Assembly (NCBI GenBank): GCA_000827495.1
Contig: KN817523.1
Span: forward strand, 672,557-736,556
Source of the DNA: Hypholoma sublateritium FD-334 SS-4
Taxonomy: Eukaryota > Basidiomycota > Agaricomycetes > Agaricales > Strophariaceae
DNA length: 64,000 bases
Reading direction: 5' to 3'
The notes under the pieces were generated by a model, which saw only the letters and a program-made list of their open reading frames with translations, was not told the DNA's origin and made no database searches. Position 1 is the stretch's first letter; the number at the start of each line of letters is the position of its first letter. Made by a program: the position numbers and the translations under genes. Below, in pieces: positions 43,290 through 54,957 of the stretch.

Positions 43290-45884
43290 TCAGGCCTCAG
43301 GACTGATAGTTGCATACAGCTCGGATGGCATATGGCCATTGACATACGCTTCTTTCACATGCGATGACATTGGGTCCGTCACAGTCCGTAGTGCCGAAAG
43401 GACTGCACTGGCAGTGCGCTGCAGACTCCAAAGGCTGACGGCTTTCATGCGTTGTCTGTTCATGGTCGATTGAGATACATGGTAGGCCATGGCATCATAG
43501 GTCTGCGCATTGGGACAGTTAATATATCATTGGTTCGTAATAATTGCTGGTGTTTACCTTGACAGAGATTTCATCCATCAGGCCAGCTAGATGGAAAGAA
43601 GTTATCTGCAAATGCTCTTTGCAATAAAGAGAACCTAGGCCTACTTTCCCACATCTGAAGGAGTCGATTGATAAGTTCAACATATATCATTGTTGCAAAC
43701 AGACGCTTACGGTCCATGCTCCGTCGAAATCGCTGAGGTCTTTAACCACTCGGCAGTGGATAGGGACGAGAGTGCGATTGGCACTATTGAAGATTGTGTT
43801 ATTGCTCCGCTCCAACGTACCACAGGATGATATGACTTACTTCATAAAGGCCACAATAGGTCGGATGAGTGCATAGTTTACATATGATAGGTCTTCAGGA
43901 AAGATAGGGACAGCCGCTTTCAAGTCCCTAAATCTCAAATCGATATCAACCATCACCTTTGGTCTAGAATCTCCTTCGGGATCCCCTTCATTCCGATCTT
44001 CGGGAACTGACAACGCAGGTTTCGCAAGTTCTCTTTGACCCGGAATACGAGTGACATCCTGTGAGCCCGAGAGAGAAGTGGATATGGCATCAGCGATCTC
44101 TCCGAGGATAGCGTTGAAAGGGAGCTCGTCGTTGGGATCACGAGGAAATTTGATATCAAGGACTGCGTCCACTTTTCCCGAGGTGATCCATGAGATTGGG
44201 CCCTCCATTGTAGTTGAATTTTGGAGGTGGTCAATGTTAACGCCATCGATACGGATACGTGACTAACAAAAGATAAATTAGAAGAAAAAAATAGATGGCA
44301 AGAACGTGCTCAAACCATTCGTGCCCAATCACCGTCTTTGAGGTCCTTCTCATTCGTCCTTCCGATACTTTGCGGCTTGTGCAAACTGAATAAACAGTTG
44401 TCAAATTGGCCTACAACATTTTCTGCGCATAGGAAATCGTAGAACATGAATCGTTTGCGGAATAAGCGGATATCGGCACGAAAAATAGATGACGTATATG
44501 GCCTGAAGTCCCCAGGTTGATACACTGTAACTAGAACATCCTCGAGTTGGAGGTTCTCAAGTTCGAAGTCGCCCGGTTGAGAAGTGTGGCGGAATAGGGC
44601 CGGATCAAGTGGGTTGTCTGGATCCCAAAATACATTCCGTCGATCTAAAACAAAGAGCTCAAATAAATGGCTTTAAGAAGACCTGCGCATGCCTGTTGAC
44701 GAACCTACAACACCTCGAACACCTCGGACCACGGCATCCTCTATTAGGCCCTTTCCATCCAACCAACGTTTCAAAGACAGTGTAACATCAACCGAGTCGA
44801 TGTTCAAGTCAAACATTGTGTAATTAGAATCTTCATCCTGAAGCTCTGCGCCCGATTGATCATCTTCATCGTCCTCAACTCGATGATAAGCAGGATGATT
44901 GCTAACATCATAACCCACAGCCGTCAGATGGCCGATATTGAGTGTACGCCGGACTGTTGACTGAGCTTCAGCAGGCCTTCGCGACACGTAAACATTTTTG
45001 AAAGATAGTCGTGAATCCTTCCATTTAGGCACAATTGCGGACTCAAAGATTATGGTTACTCCCGTTTCAGATGTTAGATAATCGCTGATAGCCCTTGCAA
45101 CATAGCCTATTTACGATGTCAGCAAAAGCCACTGGGTGCGAAGAACAGGCGCCTCACGTTGTAGCCGTAGGCTATTCGCCGTTGAGAATATCACAGAAAA
45201 GAAAGTAGTCCTGGACGATGCGAAGAAATTAGATAAGTTGACTCATTTGTTCAAGAGATTTGCATACGTTCCAATCAAAATCCATAACGTTTGGCTCATC
45301 AAAAACCAAGTGATGAAGGCGGAAATATCGTCAGCGTTGAATTTGCGAAATCCCCTGACAGTGAACCATTTAAATCGTATTCGAAGGCGTTGCCAGAATC
45401 CAGTCGCTACATCCAAAAAATCATCCCTCGTTGGTCGGTGTAGATGAGGCAGAGACAAGGCAAGGCGTTGGAAAAATCGTGAATAATTTTCGTGGTCGCG
45501 TGCATGGCTCTCTGCACTCGGCATTTCGCCTTTTGCACGGTCCGTCGACAAACCAGCTGAATGTTTGTCAGTCTCTTGTATTCCGGAGGAAAGCTTCTTG
45601 GGAGGTTGGTGCGCGGTGAACAGCCGTGTCGTGATTAGGATGTAGGTGGGTCGTGTGAGGAGCGCTCTAGATTTTTGCAACGCATCTTGAGCCGCAAAGA
45701 CGGTATGAGCGTGTCGCTTCTGAGTTCCGTGACTTGAAACAGGCGAGAGGTTGGCTGCGATGCTTTGCTTCCTGAAAAAACTGCGTATGGCACTGTATCT
45801 CTCGAGTGCCGCAACGTTGTTGGGTCGAGTCGCAAGTTGTCGTCCGAGACTATATGATGACCTGGATGCAATAGATTTCAACAT
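43290..45884 (-). CDS. Mdm31/Mdm32-family mitochondrial inner-membrane protein
   Basis: Nine exons: 45884-45268, 45210-45158, 45106-44705, 44644-44316, 44262-43841, 43783-43711, 43654-43645, 43586-43558, 43502-43290 (715 residues). Mdm31/32 proteins sit in the inner mitochondrial membrane and are needed for mitochondrial shape, distribution and nucleoid organisation. The N-terminus is a basic mitochondrial presequence (MLKSIASRSSYSLGRQL). Landmarks follow: FFQRLALSLPHLHRPTRDDF, FNADDISAFITWFLMSQTLW (first membrane segment), IVPKWKDSRLSFKNVYVSRR, YTMFDLNIDSVDVTLSLKRW, NVFWDPDNPLDPALFRH, FDNCLFSLHKPQSIGRT, RIRIDGVNIDHLQNSTTMEG, and near the end FDGAWTMWETGLMDEISVK, where MWE comes from a 10-nt exon. 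The linker near residue 230 is acidic. Confidence 0.93.
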
Positions 45885-48726
45885 GATAGCCTGGGGACTG
45901 AAAGTGGCGAAGTGTGAAGAAAAGTCAGATTATGTGGGGCACACATACGTAGACGAGAAGGAAGGGGGCAGCCGCGGCAGTCAGTACTGTCACGGTAGGG
46001 ACCGCGGATGTTCGGCCAGGGCTAGAAGAGCAAAATCCAAAAGGAGAAATGCTACGTTTGGCACGTGCTCATTTGACTTCGCCGTTCGGCCCTGGACCTT
46101 CAATAACGGTCTTTATTCAATATTTATTATTCACATATTTACAAGTCAGTTTCTGCTCAAATATATGCTACTGATGATGGTTGTTATATTTTATCTACAA
46201 ATTTCTCATCTGAGGTAGATGACCAACGAATATAAATATTAAATCACCCAGCAGCCAACCCAAAGCCAACCAGCGATGAGTCACTAGATGCGAACTTGGA
46301 AACTTCGTCCGCCTTCAAGAATTTACATAAATGTAGAAGATGGCTAGTCGCCAGTCTAACTACTTAAGTAGTACCAATGGGACTAATAATCAGATATACA
46401 GTTATTATATCACTTCAGCAATATCGCGACCGCTTTGCGCGTGATTATCCACAAGATCGCAGAAACTTGCAACGTATTTGTCAATTTTTAGTAGATGATT
46501 TTAATCAATTAAGCCATACGCACTGTTCCACGAGTCTTAGAAGTTTGCATCTATGACACTGTAGCAGATCCTCTCGAGCGCAGCCACACAATTCATATTC
46601 TTTTGAATACATGGATGAACCAATCCCTTGAAGAATGAGCTTCGGCGGACGTGTTGGGGCTGTTCTTCTTTTTTTCTCCGCCGCATGTACGGGTTTGGTT
46701 GGCAAATGACTGTCTTCTTTGTTTTCTTCGGCCTTGCGTTTCTTGTCGCCCTTGGGATAGTTCGCCTCCGTATTGTCGACAACTTGTGATTGTTCCAGTC
46801 TAGCGGCAGGAGCTTGAGTGGGCTGTCGAGACGTACGATCTTGAGTCACTGGTTTTCTGGTACTAGTCGGAAGCTTGTGGAATATGGAGGGACCTTCCCT
46901 AATTCGACTGGTGCAAGCTGAGGTTTTATGTCCCGTCTTTATAACTATTTTGTTGCGCCGGCTAATATTAGAGAGTCTCAGTATCTGTAGAGCTTACAGT
47001 ACCGGTGAGTGGCAGAGCCTCTCGGAGAGCTCACCTCGGATCCAAGAATACACCGTCTGGGCTCTGTTTCAGCAAATCAGCGGCTGGAACTTCAACCATT
47101 CTTGAGGGGATGTTGAACGGGGTGTATTCAAGCTAAAGAGCTAATAGAAATGCAGCTGCATGATCCAGTTTATCAGTCGGGGACAGGAAAAAGAAATGGG
47201 CACGATGCACACCACGTTTCAGCCCGGTTGTAGTATTAAAGGGCTTCTTATGACTCATTCCCTTCAATCGCCAGCATGTGTGATAATAGCAGGCGGTATT
47301 CCAAGAGAAATGAGGAGGGAGGCTGGAGCAAGCATGGACAAAAGGTTTTTGGTATGAATTAGACCTTTCCGAAGACGGTCAGGTCTGTTCTGGGTTGTTC
47401 TTGGGGCCTAAAGGGGAATATTATTTCTATAAATAGGTCGCGTCGCTTCAAATTGTCTTCAATGCGGTCAGGCGTTTTTGATGAAAATATTCGACCGAAG
47501 GCGCACAGTGCGCGTGTGCGGGCCGGGTGGTGTTCGAAGTTTGAAAGGTTTCGCAGGAGCGTGCCGCTCAGAACTGACAAGTGGTGAAACTGTTTATGAC
47601 GTTGGCCACTTTATGAAGAAAGAAAGTGAGATGCTACATTCAATTAGGGTCATTTGTGACTCGGAGGAGAACAGCCTTGTCGTCGCGAAAGGCATACATT
47701 TTTGGGATCGCCAGTTATGTATCTTCCTTGAGTGTAGGAGTCCTAGGATAAGTATGCACTCAATGTTCCAGCAAGTGCAAGTGAATGCGGAGAAAACGGG
47801 GAAGGAAAGTCCTCCTAAAATCGTCCTTCAGGTTAATCACCATTAGCTCTTGGAAAGTGGTATATTGACAAAGGGACGTACATGACGTATACAATAGGAA
47901 TGAGTTCGAGCGTACTTATTCTTCGGATGGGCGCCTATGTGACAAGTCCTGAGAGAGGCCCGAAATAACATGCGCTGAGCACAATTGAACAGGAGGGCGT
48001 CATTTGGTGCCTCCACTGCTTGCTGTTTCTCAACATATACTTATCTACATACAATTAGAAACAAGTCCGGGAACAGTGTGAAGAACATGCCCTGGGGATA
48101 CTTATTCGACCTCAGCGCGTTTGCGGTATTTTCCTGCTATCACGCTTTGTATGACTAAAACAAGCGCTGTGGAGAGAAGCGCTGGCGCAATGGTTATAAC
48201 TTAGGATTGACGGACCTCAAATTGAAATGAGCATAAGTACTTACATTAATGATTATTACATACCCTGAGTCGGGAGAAAGAGATTTACAGACATGGTGAT
48301 AAGATGCGGATTTGGGTATATCAAAGGAGCGCCACGACTGCTCTTTACATTTATGACAAGCCGCCGTGGTCGGTCGGAGACGCGTACACTAGGCACCAGT
48401 TGTCAGGAGTACTGAAGTAAGTACTGAGGCCTGAGGCCCGATCGTTTTAGGCAATCCCCGCTGCTGCATTTGTCAGCAATCAATGGACAAAGCCTCAAAT
48501 TTGTGATTTATCTTCCTTTGAAACCAACTACGGCAGAGCCTTTTCACCCCTGGGCCATTTCTTCGACAATCTCTCTTTTTTGGAGCAGAAAGTAATATCA
48601 TTGGGAACCGCGGTGCTCAGCGCCTCTAAGGCAAGTCCGAAGCTGTCCTTTGTTTATATGCCGACGTCGGCCGTTGTTCTTTTCAAGTTCTAACAAAACA
48701 TATCGGTCTCACAGTCTCGCACAAGT
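45885..48726. other. Long region without a supported gene
   Basis: These 2.8 kb contain an AT-rich stretch (about 46080-46500), one minus-strand open frame described separately, and a plus-strand open frame at 47478-47846 without family signal. Two AGTACT palindromes occur at 48408 and 48420. The final 200 nt form the leader and promoter of the large gene at 48727. Confidence 0.45.
46505..47028 (-). CDS. Possible exon of an unrecognised basic, Cys-containing protein
   Basis: A stop-free frame of about 174 codons runs on the minus strand without an early ATG, so it would need an upstream exon. The middle is strongly basic and Lys/Arg/Pro-rich (KGDKKRKAEENKEDSHLP, EKKRRTAPTRPPK). The end has a CGC...QCHRC arrangement that might bind zinc. 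I cannot name a family or find a convincing partner exon. It may be a gene fragment or chance. Confidence 0.2.
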
Positions 48727-51700
48727 ATGGTCGGTCTATCGGTAACAGACCGCTCTACGAACCAAACGACACATAATGTCGTGAACCTTCCTACCGTTCC
48801 AGCATTTTCTAGCTTCCAGTTTAAAACCATTGGCAAACCGCCAGACCTGCTCAAGCGCATGACCATTCCCGCAGATACCGATATGAATGTGGATGAATGC
48901 TATGACAAAGAAATATCTATGTCTTCAGATGGAAACCTAGACACCGACAATATGCTCTTTGAACTTTATGAAACAAAGCCGGATGTCAACAAACAGCGTT
49001 CCTTACGCGAGCGGCTAGCGATGAAAGAGGATGACGTTGACAAGAATATAGTTGACACCCATATGGAATCTGAATTTCCTCCAGCCAACATTTTCGCCGA
49101 GATCCCAGCCCCGACGAATGAGTCGACCCCTAGACATGCAAGTGGGTGTTCCATCATTCACACACCCAACCCATCACCATTATCCGGAAAGATTCACCAT
49201 CCTGGCGGCGACAACACTCAAACAGTTTCCTCTATCAAGCAACCAGGTTCTGTCTTGGAATCGCTCGCCTATAATGGTTCGCGGTCGAAAATAGCGGATG
49301 GTCGAAATTCTCTACAATCATCAGGATCAGAAGTACGGGCGCCTTTCGAAGCCCTTTCTCCTAGTCGACAGACTGTGACGGAAGCGCCCGAAGCTCCCAC
49401 ATTTACCGCTTTTCGAGATTTACAAATTCAACTCGCAACATCATTGGCCAACTTGAACCCGATAACTACATCTGACGCTCGTGCTATTGCACAGAGCGTC
49501 AACGATCGTTACGCAGAGGTGACCGCCTCTGCCAAGCACGCATATATGCTCGCCCAGAAGGCTTTGTCGGCTGCTGAGGAATCTATGGGTGCTGCCAAGG
49601 AATGTCTCAACCACGCCGAAGCGCTTCAGAGTAGGACTGATGATGTGTTGGATGCCGTCGCTAAAATCGACAACGATGGACAAAAGCAGCTGTGGAATGA
49701 TGCCTTGCAGACGCTCAAAAATGGTCTACACGACCTCGATCGTTGGGGTAGACAAATGGAATGCCAGCGACAGCGCGAATTCGACGAGATGGACATGGAA
49801 CGCAGGAAGCACACAGCTGCTACTCAATCAGTAGCGGGTCCTTCAGGTAGTGGACCACCGTCAGCGTCCGCCGTCGTGCAAGCCCCTTCCTATATCACAT
49901 CCTCCGCGACTGTCCGAGCTCTATCGGAATCTATTCTCAAGACCTTAGAGCACGAAGCCGTTGCCGCTACTGAAGCCTGGAACCGACAAATTACCGAGCA
50001 GGATGCTGAACGGAGGAGGATCGCTGCCGAAGAGCTTCGCAAGCGTAGAGCAATTGAGGCGCAAGCTGAACGCCAGAATGGTCAAGCTGCCGCTGCATTT
50101 GTTGCTGCGCGGGCTGAACGCATTGCGGCTGAAGAAGAGGAGAAAGTTCGTCAAGAGGAAGAAGGCGTGGAAAGAGAACGCCGGTTAAAGGAATTGGAAA
50201 GCAAGCGAGAAGCAGTTGCTCTTCAGAAGGCCAGTGAGGAGCGCGTCGCTGCCGAAATCGAGGAAGAAAAACAAGCTTTTCGAAAATTGCAACAAGAGGA
50301 GGAGAAACGTAAAGACTTGGTCGAAAGAGGTTTACTTCTTAAAAAGCTCGAGGTTGAGAAGGCACAGGCGCGCGCTCGTGATGCGCAAGCGAACGAAAAA
50401 AATCGTCAACAGCAAATGCGTGAGCAAGAGCTGAAGAGGAAGGAGATTGCTACCCAAAAGCAACGCGCTGCTTCAGATGAAGCCAAAAGAATTCAATCTG
50501 ATCGTGCTCGATCAAAACAGTCAGCGCAGAACAACACCCCCCCCAACCAGAGTGTGGTGCTCCCTGCAGTTCCTATTTCAGCCTGTGAAGCCCTACTTCA
50601 CGTTGAACCACCAACGCATCCCAATGTTGTCCACGATGTAGACATAAGGAGCTCGGTGAAGAATCAGGTAGAAAAGGCAGACCAAGAAGGCGCTAGCTCC
50701 GGTAGTTTATTGAGCCGCATCGGGGCATCTGCTACGTCCTCCTCTCAACCCGATTCACAGAATCCGCCCCAGCTCGAAAATTTGTCTTCCTCTCTTCTAG
50801 GCCGACCTGCACCAGAAATTTTGCCGAATGGACGCTCGCCTCCCATCATCACTCCCACGCAATCGATACTTGGCAAACCTATGTCCGTTTCGACTAATGG
50901 TGTACCGGATATACCGCCCACTGCACCTGCACAAGCTAGGTCTCGTGTTGATCCCATCCCGTCTATCAATCCTGCACAGAGCCACTTCGCTCGAGAAAAT
51001 ATCGCTTCTGGTATTTCTCGAGGCGAAGCAGCCGCGGCCATTCACAAAGAACAACGTCCGCCTTCCTTGGGAGTCCTGCCAACCATTCACCGGAACTCCC
51101 TTGATACGCAAACAGACAACCATCCGAAGCTATCTGTTCCCAATGGGCAAGACCTTGGTAACATCACTTTAATTCCTTGTTCCCAGGCGCCACCTATATC
51201 CGCAGCTGCTCAGAAGGACAATCTTCGCCATATAGCGAAAGGTTCGCAAGCAGGTATAAAAGTCGAGCATGACGACAATATGCCCTTCGTCAAAGTAGAA
51301 CGTAACCCTACCCCGCCAATTTCAAGCGTGATGCATGCATCTTCGCAAAATGATGCCATAGCTAACAGTGCACATATCCAACATCCTCCAACGAATGGGG
51401 GAGGAATAGTATCTTCGATTAGGGTTCCTATGTTGTCTCTTCCTTTGCCTATCGCGCCGCGCACAACCCCTTCGACTGGGAATCTTCCGATCAATCGACT
51501 TGCAGCAGATGCAGAAGTGCACAGACAAAGGTCTAGCGGTCCTCGTCCAGTTGAAATGAATACTATTCAAGGCAGCGGCTTACGAGGAACGCAATCGACT
51601 TCGCACATCCTACCCTGCAGAATCAACACGAATCAGTCTGACATTGCACCCAAACAAGGAGCCACAATCGAGCCTAGGTTATTCACTGAATCGAGTTCTT

Positions 51701-52746
51701 CGGACACCACTCCGTTGCCCTCTTCACACGGTATCCCCAGAGTATCGGAGCTAGTGGAATGCTTTGGTAGCGATCCCTCTCGGATGGGGCCTGACGCTGT
51801 GGAGGATGACGGTTGGGCGCGTGCAACACAGGATAACATGTATGTCCCAGCTATTGCCCATAGACAAGCCAGGGAGCGGACTCCACCACGACAGGCTCGC
51901 CAGCATGATCATTGGTCTCCACCGGCTGCTGCTTTGCCTGGCTCTGGCTCTCATTTTCAACAAAGAAATCGCCCCCTCCTTCACGTAGATCATTATTCTC
52001 CCTCTCGCTCTCCATCACCGCAGCTGTCGTACGCCAGTTACCCAAAGCAACGCCCTAGGTGGTCGCGTTCACTTTCGAGAGGACAGGGGGACTCTAACAA
52101 TTCTCGAGCTGTGACACCAGAGCAGCCTATGTATCAGGTGCAGGCTTCGCATCATCAGCCACTTCCTCTAAACCGCAAGCGCCCATATGTGGGCAATCAA
52201 ATCAACGAGCCACCTAATCGACGACCACGATACGAAGCCCAGCTTCGCGAAGCAGAACCCTCATATATTACTACGCCTCAAGCAGACTGGAGCCATGTCG
52301 CAGAATATTCGCGCTCGCCGACGCCGGAGGTGCCACGTGCAACTCCCCTTCAGATGAGACTTGGTGAAGAGACCGATCGAGCTCCAAACTATAGGCACAA
52401 CCAGGGATTGCCTAACAGACAGCGTGCTGAACCCCAATACTACAATCGACCCGCTGCGGCGCAAGGCCCGGCTTATCACCCCCAGTCCTCAAATAATCAC
52501 GCACCCCGACTCAATCCTCGGCAAACAACTGACTCTCGATTGCCTCTTCTTGACCGTTTCTCTGTTCAAGCTCCATTGCACTCTCTTACTCAAAACCATA
52601 ACCATGTTCACCACGCATCCACTACCCGAGGTACCAATCGAGGCCGTGGAAGGGGCGCTCACCAGCCTCTGGGTAACCGAATTGCCAAGGGTGCCTTAAT
52701 CGACCGCCTTGCAGCGGAACGGCAACCTGACAATAATGACGAATAA
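48727..52746 (+). CDS. Large intronless coiled-coil/low-complexity protein with RGG end
   Basis: A single 1339-codon frame with ATG at 48727. Residues 1-400 are mixed low-complexity. Residues about 405-600 are a long charged coiled coil rich in Glu/Arg/Ala/Gln. 600-1050 is Pro/Ser/Gln-rich. 1100-1300 contains SR-like (SPSRSPSP), Arg/Tyr/Pro-rich and His-rich stretches. The C-terminus has an RGG-type box (NRGRGRGAHQ). A recurrent leucine-arginine motif appears at DLLKRM, LRERLAM, SLLSRIG, SLLGRP, PLLDRFSV and ALIDRLA. The composition suggests an RNA-associated scaffold, but no folded domain is recognised. The absence of introns over 4 kb is unusual beside its intron-dense neighbours. Confidence 0.75.
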   Translation: MVGLSVTDRSTNQTTHNVVNLPTVPAFSSFQFKTIGKPPDLLKRMTIPADTDMNVDECYDKEISMSSDGNLDTDNMLFELYETKPDVNKQRSLRERLAMKEDDVDKNIVDTHMESEFPPANIFAEIPAPTNESTPRHASGCSIIHTPNPSPLSGKIHHPGGDNTQTVSSIKQPGSVLESLAYNGSRSKIADGRNSLQSSGSEVRAPFEALSPSRQTVTEAPEAPTFTAFRDLQIQLATSLANLNPITTSDARAIAQSVNDRYAEVTASAKHAYMLAQKALSAAEESMGAAKECLNHAEALQSRTDDVLDAVAKIDNDGQKQLWNDALQTLKNGLHDLDRWGRQMECQRQREFDEMDMERRKHTAATQSVAGPSGSGPPSASAVVQAPSYITSSATVRALSESILKTLEHEAVAATEAWNRQITEQDAERRRIAAEELRKRRAIEAQAERQNGQAAAAFVAARAERIAAEEEEKVRQEEEGVERERRLKELESKREAVALQKASEERVAAEIEEEKQAFRKLQQEEEKRKDLVERGLLLKKLEVEKAQARARDAQANEKNRQQQMREQELKRKEIATQKQRAASDEAKRIQSDRARSKQSAQNNTPPNQSVVLPAVPISACEALLHVEPPTHPNVVHDVDIRSSVKNQVEKADQEGASSGSLLSRIGASATSSSQPDSQNPPQLENLSSSLLGRPAPEILPNGRSPPIITPTQSILGKPMSVSTNGVPDIPPTAPAQARSRVDPIPSINPAQSHFARENIASGISRGEAAAAIHKEQRPPSLGVLPTIHRNSLDTQTDNHPKLSVPNGQDLGNITLIPCSQAPPISAAAQKDNLRHIAKGSQAGIKVEHDDNMPFVKVERNPTPPISSVMHASSQNDAIANSAHIQHPPTNGGGIVSSIRVPMLSLPLPIAPRTTPSTGNLPINRLAADAEVHRQRSSGPRPVEMNTIQGSGLRGTQSTSHILPCRINTNQSDIAPKQGATIEPRLFTESSSSDTTPLPSSHGIPRVSELVECFGSDPSRMGPDAVEDDGWARATQDNMYVPAIAHRQARERTPPRQARQHDHWSPPAAALPGSGSHFQQRNRPLLHVDHYSPSRSPSPQLSYASYPKQRPRWSRSLSRGQGDSNNSRAVTPEQPMYQVQASHHQPLPLNRKRPYVGNQINEPPNRRPRYEAQLREAEPSYITTPQADWSHVAEYSRSPTPEVPRATPLQMRLGEETDRAPNYRHNQGLPNRQRAEPQYYNRPAAAQGPAYHPQSSNNHAPRLNPRQTTDSRLPLLDRFSVQAPLHSLTQNHNHVHHASTTRGTNRGRGRGAHQPLGNRIAKGALIDRLAAERQPDNNDE

Positions 52747-53055
52747 AAAGAGTTCGGTGCACTCGAAAACAAGTATGTTGCATGTTATGGATTTTTGTCC
52801 TCTCCTTTCCCTGAATTTTATCGCGTTTAGCCTTGACCCCGCACGTATACATATTCTTTTGTTCAAGTTTCAAGTATAATGAATCATACACTTTGCCAGA
52901 TATGCTGCTTTAAGATGATAACTCCAAGTAATAAAATTCCACGTAATGTCTGCCTAGGCCCTAACTTTTATAAATTACAAACCCGATTTATTTGTCCCGG
53001 CCGTTACATCCTGTCGCCCGAGCAATTGATTATATATTGTACAATACTGATATGC
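52747..53055. other. Convergent 3' spacer
   Basis: 309 nt, AT-rich, between convergent genes. It contains an AATAAA-like AATAAAAT near 52930 and no coding signal. Confidence 0.4.
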
Positions 53056-54347
53056 CTAGTTCCCACCGCAGATTGATAGTTCTCGCATTTCTTGAAGGAT
53101 GCCTTCCACCTAAGAATTGTGAATACTGAAATTTAGATGGCAAAATCAAATCTACGAATACATACCTGAGCATCTAGTTGTCCAGCGGCATAATCGTCGC
53201 GCACATTGTCGGCGAAGTATCTTATGAAGGAAGGGATATTTGGCATCAAAGGGAAAATATAGGACATAAAAAATCTTACCGTTGAACACCGCTGAGCTTC
53301 TCGTAACCCTCTTCAGCGAATTTTGCTTGCATACGAATCATAGCCTCAAAGCTTGGATCAAAGTAGGGAACACGAAGGTCCAGGAGCTGTGGCAATTCTG
53401 CGATGAGTTGATCATTGAGCATATCAAACATTTCCTTGCATTCATCGTGTTCTTGTTGAGCCTAGCGAAGCAGATACATATTTAGATGAGACGAGATCGG
53501 TTAGGCTCGCGTGCACGTACTTTGGGCAATTTCGTGGGGTCCTCGCTTGGCTTGTCAATGAGCTTTCTCAATTTGCTCCGCGCAGAGTCATAATCGAGGA
53601 GCTGGAGCAATTGTTCCGTAAGATGGGCACTGAGAGCATGAAAGTAGAGGATTATCACCTTCTTGTTGCGCTTGGCAATGTGCTCGTTAATAACCGGGTA
53701 GTACGCGCACATCTTTCCGAGAGGTTCGGAAATCGTTGTTCTGAATGGCACATCCTATAGCAATTCATAAATGTCAATCACTTCGAAGTGTAGATGAAAA
53801 GGTGTATACGAGTTCTCTCGAGAAAGTGGTGTCCAAGTCATCCACAGATCGTTTGTACGCGTGTCCGGCCATAGCACCATCCGACGATCTGTCCGCAGCA
53901 CCGTAGAAAGTCTCCAGTGTTTCTGCTATCCGACTCTGAGCGGCCGTCATCGCTACGCGGGTTTCGCTGTCAAATTAACTCCGAAATAAATGCCATGTAC
54001 GCACCTTTTATTGCATCCCAATATGCCTTACTATCTTTTTGTAACGCCTGGCATTCCTTCTCAAATCTGGGAGTGATGAATTGGCATTGCTAATTTGACA
54101 ACTGGGTGCTACATACATGCGGTATTTTGCTTCCTCGTCTGCAAACTCCCTATCTACCGTTCTCTCAATTTGGCCCGTCTTTTGGAGGAGCTATATTGTC
54201 CCTGGAGTAAATTCATGCGAAGAGATAGAATAATCGGGTTATTTCATACAGTGGTCCCTGCCCTGTTTACGGACTTCTTGAATCTGAGAGATGATGAGCA
54301 GGTACATATCGACATCATTCAAGAAAAACGCACCCTGCCCAACTCAT
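53056..54347 (-). CDS. BAR-domain protein, Rvs161/Hob3-like amphiphysin
   Basis: Ten exons: 54347-54334, 54283-54250, 54190-54117, 54066-54005, 53952-53810, 53754-53659, 53601-53521, 53461-53280, 53220-53166, 53109-53056 (264 residues, the usual Rvs161 length). BAR dimers bend membranes at endocytic sites and link to actin. Landmarks are MSWAGFKKSVNRAGTT, TGQIERTVDREFADEEAKYR, FEKECQALQKDSKAYWDAI, ESRIAETLETFYGAADRSS-like, MAGHAYKRSVDDLDTTFSRE, GKMCAYYPVINEHIAKRNKK, LLDYDSARSKLRKLIDKPSE, LLDLRVPYFDPSFEAMIRMQ and VEGILQEMREL. There is no SH3 domain, which separates it from Rvs167. The first coding exon is only 14 nt, so a continuous-frame search misses the start. Confidence 0.95.
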
Positions 54348-54477
54348 TTCTACAGTGGCTAAGCTCAGTTAATGTTGAGTTACGCTGAGGTTTATGATCA
54401 AGGGGGATCACTCTCTGCCACAGCTTGTGATGAGTCATCATCTAGCCCACACATTACATAAACATCTTTCAGACATA

Positions 54478-54524
54478 TTTGAACTGGTTTGAACCCAGTT
54501 TGAACGTTTGAACATTGTTTGAAC
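54478..54524. repeat. Cluster of five TTTGAAC heptamers
   Basis: TTTGAAC occurs five times in 47 nt at 54478, 54488, 54499, 54507 and 54518, with spacings of 8-11 nt. The cluster lies 131-177 nt upstream of the BAR-protein start codon and could be degenerate tandem DNA or a protein-binding array. Confidence 0.75.
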
Positions 54525-54665
54525 ATCATGATCATCTTTAAGGCTCTTCAAAACTATAGAAGTAACCTCGTAACCAGGCCTTTTTAACTTGAAAGAGGAT
54601 GCGGCGGACGCGATATACCGTCCCCTATATCGCGGATTGCATATCGAGGATTGGGTCCTCATATA

Positions 54666-54678
54666 GGTGACGGTCACC
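54666..54678. promoter_or_regulatory. Palindrome GGTGACGGTCACC upstream of the UV endonuclease
   Basis: A perfect 6+1+6 inverted repeat lies 280 nt before the UV-endonuclease start and is followed by another GGTCAC half-site at 54683. The form suits a dimeric DNA-binding protein. No factor can be named from sequence alone. Confidence 0.35.
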
Positions 54679-54957
54679 GGTTGGTCACTGGCCTAGTTCA
54701 AAACTTGAATTTAAAATTTGCATATGTCGCAAACATGTTGCAAGTTGTATATCTTTACAACGGACACGGTGAATTGCTTATAGGTGACCGCTTGCCTCGG
54801 TGCTCAGCGCGCCATTGGAGTAAATGGGCCCTCAACATACCTTGGGATTCCGATCGCGGGCCCACATCTACCGACTGTCACGCCAGTCCTCCAAATTTTC
54901 GAATAGCGCTGTCTTTGCAATGTCTCAAGAGTTGTCTTTCTTGTGTAACCTCCGCGC

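Larger units (their letters stand above)
54348..54957. other. Divergent promoter region of BAR protein and UV endonuclease
   Basis: 610 nt between divergent genes. It contains a TTTGAAC repeat cluster (54478-54524) and a perfect interrupted palindrome GGTGAC-G-GTCACC at 54666-54678, with a further GGTCAC a few bases downstream. Both are described separately. Confidence 0.6.

Noticed and set aside
47478..47846. Plus-strand open frame of 122 codons
   Set aside because: No family features, no splice partners; lies in an AT-rich spacer.
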